This document shows, piece by piece, positions 1-5,582 of a stretch of 5,582 nt of DNA. The stretch lies in the NCBI GenBank assembly GCA_024278285.1, contig JAJRTM010000898.1, forward strand, positions 1-5,582, written 5' to 3'. The stretch's first letter is position 1, and each line of letters opens with the position of its first letter. Under the pieces are notes generated by a model. It ran no database searches and was not told the DNA's origin. It saw only the letters and a program-made list of their open reading frames with translations. Made by a program: the position numbers and the translations under genes. Origin of the DNA: Planctomycetota bacterium (GTDB taxonomy: Bacteria > Planctomycetota > Planctomycetia > Planctomycetales > Planctomycetaceae).

Positions 1-1389
1 ATTTCAAAATTAATTTTTGCCAGCATCTTTTTTCTTGTAGCAGTACCCAGTTCACAGGCTGCAGAATGGAAAGTTGGCGTTGCTAAAATTGTCATTACTC
101 CCGAATCCCCCATTCAGTTGGTCGGATATGGCGGGCGGAAAGCTCCTTTTGCAGGTGTCGATATCGACATTTTTGCAAAGGCTCTCGCTTTCGAAGATGC
201 CGGGGGGCATCGTGGCATTATTGTAACGTGCGATCTGGTTGGCGTTCAAAATATCTTCTTTGGACCAGCCTGCCAGCGGGTGATGAAAGAGACAGGATTG
301 TCGCGTTCTCAGATAATGTTGAATGCTTCACATAATCATACCGGCCCGTTGATGAGCTTGAAGCCGGATCTTCAAGGAAATATTGCGTATGCTTCCCTGA
401 ATGAGGCAGAAGCTTTTCGAATCATTGATTATACGAAAAGTTTACAGGAGAAGTTTTATCAGTTGATGATTGCCAGCCTGAGCGATTTGCAGCCTGCAAA
501 GCTTTCCTGGGGAACCGATCACGTTAATTTTCCGATGAATCGGCGGCTTAAAAATCGCCAGGGATCTATTCGAATGACTCCCAATCCTGATGGACCGGTC
601 GACAAGGTTGTTCCCGTACTTAAAGTTACCGGAGAAAATGGAAAGTTACGAGCCATTTTATTCGGGTGTGCGTGCCACAATACCGGTTTAACGGGTGATC
701 ATAATTTAATTTCTGGAGATTATGCCGGCTACGCACAGGAAAGACTCGAACAACTTTACCCCGGTGTCGTTGCATTGTTTAAGTCGGGATGTGGAGCCGA
801 TGCCAATCCCCAGCCTCGCACAAACATTCCCGGAGTTCGTAAACTCGGAGAAGAGTTGGCAGATGCAGTAAATCGAGTGCTGAAAAGTAAGATGCGACCA
901 ATACACGGCGAATTGAAATTCGCTTTTCGAATGACAGACCTGCCTCTCAAAAAACTGACCCGAGAACAACTTGGCTCTTACAAAGGAACCGTTGCTTTGA
1001 TGACGACACAAATGCTGAAAGTTCTTGATTCAGGAGGAACGTTACCAGTAACATACCCGGCTCCCATTGCTGCCTGGTCATTTGGAAATGATTTAACCAT
1101 TGTCGCGTTCCCCACGGAAACAGTTTCTGAATACGCATTAAAACTTAGAGCAAAATATCCTGAGGAACCGCTTTGGGTCTCTGCCTACAACAACGATCTT
1201 TCCGGATACATTCCGACAGCCAAAATTGTACGCGAAGGCGGTCACGAAACAATCGGCGTCACCACTTGGCTATGGGGAACAGACCTTGAAAACCAGGTCG
1301 GACTCTACAGCGAAAAAGTAGAAGAGGTCATGTTGAACACTGCTAGCGAGCTTATCGAGGAATTGAAATGCAAGCCCGTTGAAAAATAG
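1..1389 (+). CDS. Secreted neutral/alkaline ceramidase-like hydrolase (5' end cut off)
   Basis: The frame is open from the first base to the TAG at 1387-1389 (462 residues in view). It begins inside a signal peptide: a hydrophobic run at window residues 4-16, then Ser-Gln-Ala-Ala-Glu-Trp with likely cleavage near residue 20. The true start therefore lies only a few codons upstream, and the TTG at 118 is internal. The body resembles the N-terminal catalytic domain of neutral ceramidases, zinc amidases that split ceramide into sphingosine and fatty acid. Visible counterparts of the zinc site are the His-Asn-His motif (111-113), the Cys-Ala-Cys-His motif (His226), Glu373 in Phe-Pro-Thr-Glu, and Tyr403 in Ser-Gly-Tyr-Ile-Pro. 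Ile-Ser-Gly-Asp (237-240) and Gly-Cys-Gly-Ala-Asp-Ala-Asn-Pro (263-270) are also family-like. The C-terminal immunoglobulin-like domain of classical ceramidases is absent, so the substrate is uncertain; it may hydrolyse another amide in the periplasm or outside the cell. The next gene is on the same strand but 319 bp away, so co-transcription is unlikely. Confidence 0.87.
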   Translation: MSKLIFASIFFLVAVPSSQAAEWKVGVAKIVITPESPIQLVGYGGRKAPFAGVDIDIFAKALAFEDAGGHRGIIVTCDLVGVQNIFFGPACQRVMKETGLSRSQIMLNASHNHTGPLMSLKPDLQGNIAYASLNEAEAFRIIDYTKSLQEKFYQLMIASLSDLQPAKLSWGTDHVNFPMNRRLKNRQGSIRMTPNPDGPVDKVVPVLKVTGENGKLRAILFGCACHNTGLTGDHNLISGDYAGYAQERLEQLYPGVVALFKSGCGADANPQPRTNIPGVRKLGEELADAVNRVLKSKMRPIHGELKFAFRMTDLPLKKLTREQLGSYKGTVALMTTQMLKVLDSGGTLPVTYPAPIAAWSFGNDLTIVAFPTETVSEYALKLRAKYPEEPLWVSAYNNDLSGYIPTAKIVREGGHETIGVTTWLWGTDLENQVGLYSEKVEEVMLNTASELIEELKCKPVEK

Positions 1390-1398
1390 AGTGACTCC

Positions 1399-1520
1399 GT
1401 CAACAAGAGGGTTGTGTGAAATCTTTCCCGATCATTGACACTCTGATGACAAATCACCCTTCCCCAAATTCCTCTTACGGCTACGCCGCCCCGGTTAATA
1501 AATTAACCGAGGCCACCCGC
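1399..1520 (+). repeat. 122 bp intergenic direct repeat, copy A
   Basis: This stretch matches 2767-2888 base for base in the same orientation except at five positions (1403, 1404, 1473, 1483, 1513), with no gaps, about 96% identity by eye. It starts 10 bases after the stop codon of the ceramidase-like gene. Its right half holds two inverted repeats: CGGC-TAC-GCCG at 1478-1488 and CGGTTAAT-AA-ATTAACCG at 1492-1509. It has no convincing reading frame of its own. The sharp right edge is at 1520; to the left, similarity reaches 1392 only through an 11-mer that is the reverse complement of its counterpart in copy B. This could be a dispersed intergenic repeat family or a non-autonomous mobile element; I cannot assign it to a named family. 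Confidence 0.93.
1478..1513 (+). other. Double hairpin inside repeat copy A
   Basis: Two adjacent inverted repeats could form stems in RNA: a 4 bp GC stem with loop TAC (1478-1488) and a perfect 8 bp stem with loop AA (1492-1509). The second may extend, past one mismatch, by C1490-G1511, C1489-G1512 and G1488-C1513, although G1488 is also used by the first stem. They lie 89-120 bases after the ceramidase-like stop. There is no following T-run, so this is not a typical intrinsic terminator; transcript-end protection or protein binding are alternatives. Confidence 0.5.
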
Positions 1521-1561
1521 TTATATGATATCGTTACAGGGATAACAGTGTGCAAATACGC

Positions 1562-1567
1562 TATAAT
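1562..1567 (+). promoter_or_regulatory. Possible -10 box for the stress-protein gene
   Basis: A perfect TATAAT lies 141 bases upstream of the stress-protein ATG, between repeat copy A and the gene. No TTGACA-like hexamer sits at the usual 16-18 base spacing, and there is no extended -10 TG, so the call is weak. A second candidate is TTGCGT (1585-1590) with GATAAA (1608-1613) at 17 base spacing, but both hexamers match consensus poorly. Confidence 0.25.
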
Positions 1568-1655
1568 GCGTGGAACAGTATGACTTGCGTAAAACGAGAA
1601 TCGGGAAGATAAAAAGCTGACTTGTCTTACTTCCTGGTCAATTGGTAGCTTACGA

Positions 1656-1678
1656 TGTTTTATTAACGTAATAAAACA
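1656..1678. promoter_or_regulatory. Perfect inverted repeat upstream of the stress-protein gene (candidate operator)
   Basis: Arms TGTTTTATTA (1656-1665) and TAATAAAACA (1669-1678) are exact reverse complements with a 3-base centre, ACG. The site ends 30 bases before the ATG and 18 before the ribosome binding site, where a repressor or activator would affect transcription or where an RNA stem would lie in the leader. AT-rich, symmetric 10 bp arms fit a dimeric helix-turn-helix regulator, but I recognise no specific regulator consensus. A weak stem-loop terminator reading into the gene is a less likely alternative. Confidence 0.5.
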
Positions 1679-1696
1679 CTTGCTGGTTTCATTTTG

Positions 1697-1702
1697 AGAG
1701 GA
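1697..1702 (+). promoter_or_regulatory. Ribosome binding site that fixes the stress-protein start
   Basis: AGAGGA, purine-rich and complementary to the 16S rRNA 3' end, lies six bases before the ATG at 1709. This favours that ATG over the in-frame TTG at 1694, which would place the purine run inside the coding region and has no such site upstream. Confidence 0.7.
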
Positions 1703-1708
1703 CGGGTA

Positions 1709-2611
1709 ATGAAAATTCTTCTTGCAACAGACAGTTCTACTTATTCGCTTACGACCATCAAAATCTTGAAGAATATTCCATTTCCACCCGGCAGTGAAAT
1801 TGTACTGACCACTGTTCTGGAGATGTCCAAATCGCACTTTGGCGCAGTACAGCAGGGTGAGGCGACTCAAAAACGTCAGGATGCCATTCGCTGTAAGACA
1901 GAAGAAGCGTTGAATCGACTGTCCGAAGACTTGAAAAAATCTGGCTGGGATGTCCGCGTGCTTATTCGTGAAGGAAGTGCTGCTGAGGAAATCATTAAAG
2001 CAGCGAAGGAGTTGAACACCGATCTAATTGTTGTTGGCTCTCGTGGACTCGGCGTGGTGAGTAGTTTTTTATTAGGAAGCGTTTCTCACAAGGTAATCAA
2101 GTACGCTCCCTGCTCGGTCTTGCTGGTTCGAGAAAACTCGTGTCGTCACTCCCCTTCAGTCAATGAATCTTCCCAATGGGAGAAGTTGAAGATATTACTG
2201 GCGTTCGATGATTCTGCTATCTCCAAGGAAACAGCTAACGTACTGCAAGAGTTGCCACTTGAAGATGATGCGGAAATAACAATCATGACTGTTCTGCCTA
2301 TCGTCACTGTTTTTGGAATGGACCTTATCGAACGGACCAGCGATTTATGGCAGGAAGACAAACGTCTTGCCAAGGAGGCTTTGCAGGCGGTAGCAGAAAA
2401 AATGAAACAGGTACATCCAAATATCTCGGCACATTTGGTTGAGAGCGAGGAAACGAGCATGGAAATTCTTAATCGAGCGAAAAATCTAAATACCGATCTG
2501 ATTATACTCGGAAGCAAAGGGAAGAACATGATGGATCGATTATTACTTGGAAGTGTTACTGTTCGTATTATCGAACATGCTCCATGTTCAGTTTGGATTG
2601 TGCGTAAGTAA
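1709..2611 (+). CDS. Tandem-domain universal stress protein (UspA family, ATP-binding type)
   Basis: The product is 300 residues and contains two UspA domains, roughly 1-142 and 158-300, joined by a short polar linker. Each begins with a beta strand ending in an acidic residue (Asp8 in Leu-Leu-Ala-Thr-Asp; Asp167 in Leu-Leu-Ala-Phe-Asp). Each has the complete nucleotide motif G-2X-G-9X-G-S: Gly110, Gly113, Gly123-Ser124, and Gly268, Gly271, Gly281-Ser282. Each ends with Ala-Pro-Cys-Ser-Val and a hydrophobic strand. Both halves should therefore bind ATP, and the chain probably folds as an intramolecular dimer in the cytoplasm. Family members aid survival of starvation, oxidative stress or anaerobiosis, usually by poorly known mechanisms; the specific role here is not readable. 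The start is ATG at 1709, behind AGAGGA. The gene stands alone on its strand, converges on gyrA and lies between two copies of a 122 bp direct repeat. A perfect inverted repeat upstream suggests regulated expression. Confidence 0.95.
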   Translation: MKILLATDSSTYSLTTIKILKNIPFPPGSEIVLTTVLEMSKSHFGAVQQGEATQKRQDAIRCKTEEALNRLSEDLKKSGWDVRVLIREGSAAEEIIKAAKELNTDLIVVGSRGLGVVSSFLLGSVSHKVIKYAPCSVLLVRENSCRHSPSVNESSQWEKLKILLAFDDSAISKETANVLQELPLEDDAEITIMTVLPIVTVFGMDLIERTSDLWQEDKRLAKEALQAVAEKMKQVHPNISAHLVESEETSMEILNRAKNLNTDLIILGSKGKNMMDRLLLGSVTVRIIEHAPCSVWIVRK

Positions 2612-2626
2612 CTGGCAGCAAAGTAG

Positions 2627-2643
2627 GGTCCGCTGTGCGGGCC
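2627..2643 (+). terminator. GC-rich hairpin after the stress-protein gene (possible terminator)
   Basis: GGTCCGC, loop TGT, GCGGGCC gives a 7 bp stem with one G-U pair, starting 16 bases after the stop codon. It is the strongest GC stem in the convergent gap, but no T-run follows on either strand, so it may act as a transcript-end stem or as a dispersed palindromic motif instead of a classical intrinsic terminator. Confidence 0.4.
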
Positions 2644-2653
2644 ATTAACAACG

Positions 2654-2670
2654 TACCATTATGAATGGTA
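2654..2670. other. Perfect 7 bp inverted repeat in the convergent gap
   Basis: TACCATT and AATGGTA are exact reverse complements around ATG, 10 bases after the previous hairpin. Two stems in series downstream of the stress-protein gene could jointly end or stabilise its transcript. It lies in a non-coding stretch, and no T-run follows. Confidence 0.4.
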
Positions 2671-2732
2671 ATTGCCATCATAGAGACCATCAGAAAACGA
2701 CCGGCATGTTCTTGGAGACCACATATCATGAT

Positions 2733-2760
2733 AGCCCAGATTGCTTTTGTCATTTGGGCT
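2733..2760. other. Hairpin abutting repeat copy B
   Basis: AGCCCAGAT (2733-2741) pairs with ATTTGGGCT (2752-2760) over 9 bp with one G-U, with a 10-base loop containing TTTT. It touches the 11-mer that forms the left border of repeat copy B and partly shares the 10 bp palindrome TATCATGATA (2724-2733). It could be a transcript-end stem for gyrA read-through, although no T-run follows in that direction. Confidence 0.35.
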
Positions 2761-2766
2761 GACGGA

Positions 2767-2888
2767 GTCAGTAAGAGGGTTGTGTGAAATCTTTCCCGAT
2801 CATTGACACTCTGATGACAAATCACCCTTCCCCAAATTCCCCTTACGGCTGCGCCGCCCCGGTTAATAAATTAACCGAGGTCACCCGC
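2767..2888 (+). repeat. 122 bp intergenic direct repeat, copy B
   Basis: This is the second copy of the repeat at 1399-1520, offset by exactly 1368 bases, same orientation and gap-free. It ends 11 bases from the gyrA stop codon, so on the minus strand gyrA transcripts enter it from its right end. The hairpin differences leave pairing intact: the loop TAC of copy A is TGC here (2850-2852), and the C at 1513 is T (2881), which can still pair with G in RNA. Together the two copies bracket the whole stress-protein gene and its upstream region. Confidence 0.93.
2846..2881 (-). terminator. Double hairpin just downstream of gyrA (possible transcript end)
   Basis: On the minus strand, 19 bases after the gyrA stop, the RNA would meet the 8 bp stem CGGTTAAT/ATTAACCG (2860-2877) and then the CGGC/GCCG stem (2846-2856). 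Position suits a terminator or a 3'-end protecting structure, but the larger stem is AT-rich and no U-run follows. It is internal to repeat copy B. Confidence 0.3.
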
Positions 2889-2899
2889 CGCCGTTGAGG

Positions 2900-5582
<2,683 letters not shown>

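Noticed and set aside
118..1389. TTG at 118 as the start of the ceramidase-like gene
   Set aside because: The frame is open upstream to base 1 and encodes a signal peptide and the start of the mature domain, so the TTG is internal.
1536..1547. Resemblance of AGGGATAACAG to the I-SceI homing endonuclease site
   Set aside because: Only about 11 of 18 bases match, and no homing endonuclease gene or intron is present; taken as chance.
1694..1708. TTG at 1694 as the start of the stress protein
   Set aside because: The ATG at 1709 has AGAGGA at good spacing and begins directly with the conserved first strand of the Usp fold; the five extra residues match nothing in the family.
1481..1870. Minus-strand open frame across repeat copy A and the stress-protein start
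   Set aside because: It overlaps the coding start of a clear gene, has no supporting motif, and copy B does not keep the frame in a comparable context. The minus-strand frame at 2568-2825 fails for similar reasons.
1399..2888. Composite transposon or CRISPR interpretation of the repeat pair
   Set aside because: There is no transposase gene, no terminal inverted repeat at the outer edges, no clear target duplication, and only two long copies with a gene between them.

Overview
The window looks like a chromosomal segment from a member of the Planctomycetota. The main clues are a secreted ceramidase-like protein of the short type common in that phylum and a GyrA with planctomycete-like signatures (Leu-Ala-Gly-Leu-Pro-Pro before the catalytic motif, His-Pro-His-Gly-Asp-Gln in the drug-binding helix). 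This placement rests on remembered family resemblance, not on a search. Base composition is moderate, and there are no RNA genes, CRISPR arrays or transposase genes.

Layout. (1) Positions 1-1389, plus strand: 3' part of a gene for a secreted neutral/alkaline ceramidase-like hydrolase; only its first codons are missing. (2) 1390-1708: intergenic region holding a ~122 bp repeat (copy A), a TATAAT-like box and a perfect 10-bp-arm inverted repeat just upstream of the next gene. (3) 1709-2611, plus strand: a 300-residue tandem universal stress protein with two intact ATP-binding motifs. (4) 2612-2899: convergent intergenic region with three hairpins and the second copy of the 122 bp repeat (copy B). 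(5) 2900-5582, minus strand: DNA gyrase subunit A, missing about 54 N-terminal residues. It carries an unusual acidic pentapeptide-repeat insert in its C-terminal domain and an acidic C-terminal tail.

The genes do not form an obvious pathway. The stress-protein gene sits between two direct copies of the 122 bp repeat exactly 1368 bp apart. Recombination between them would remove the gene with its upstream region and leave the ceramidase-like gene and gyrA facing each other over one copy. The stress-protein unit may therefore be a repeat-bounded addition to an older convergent pair.

I did not find a convincing new multi-gene system. The items most worth following are the structured repeat pair, the repeat-bearing insert beside a perfect GyrA box in the last blade of gyrase, and non-canonical residues at both classic quinolone positions.
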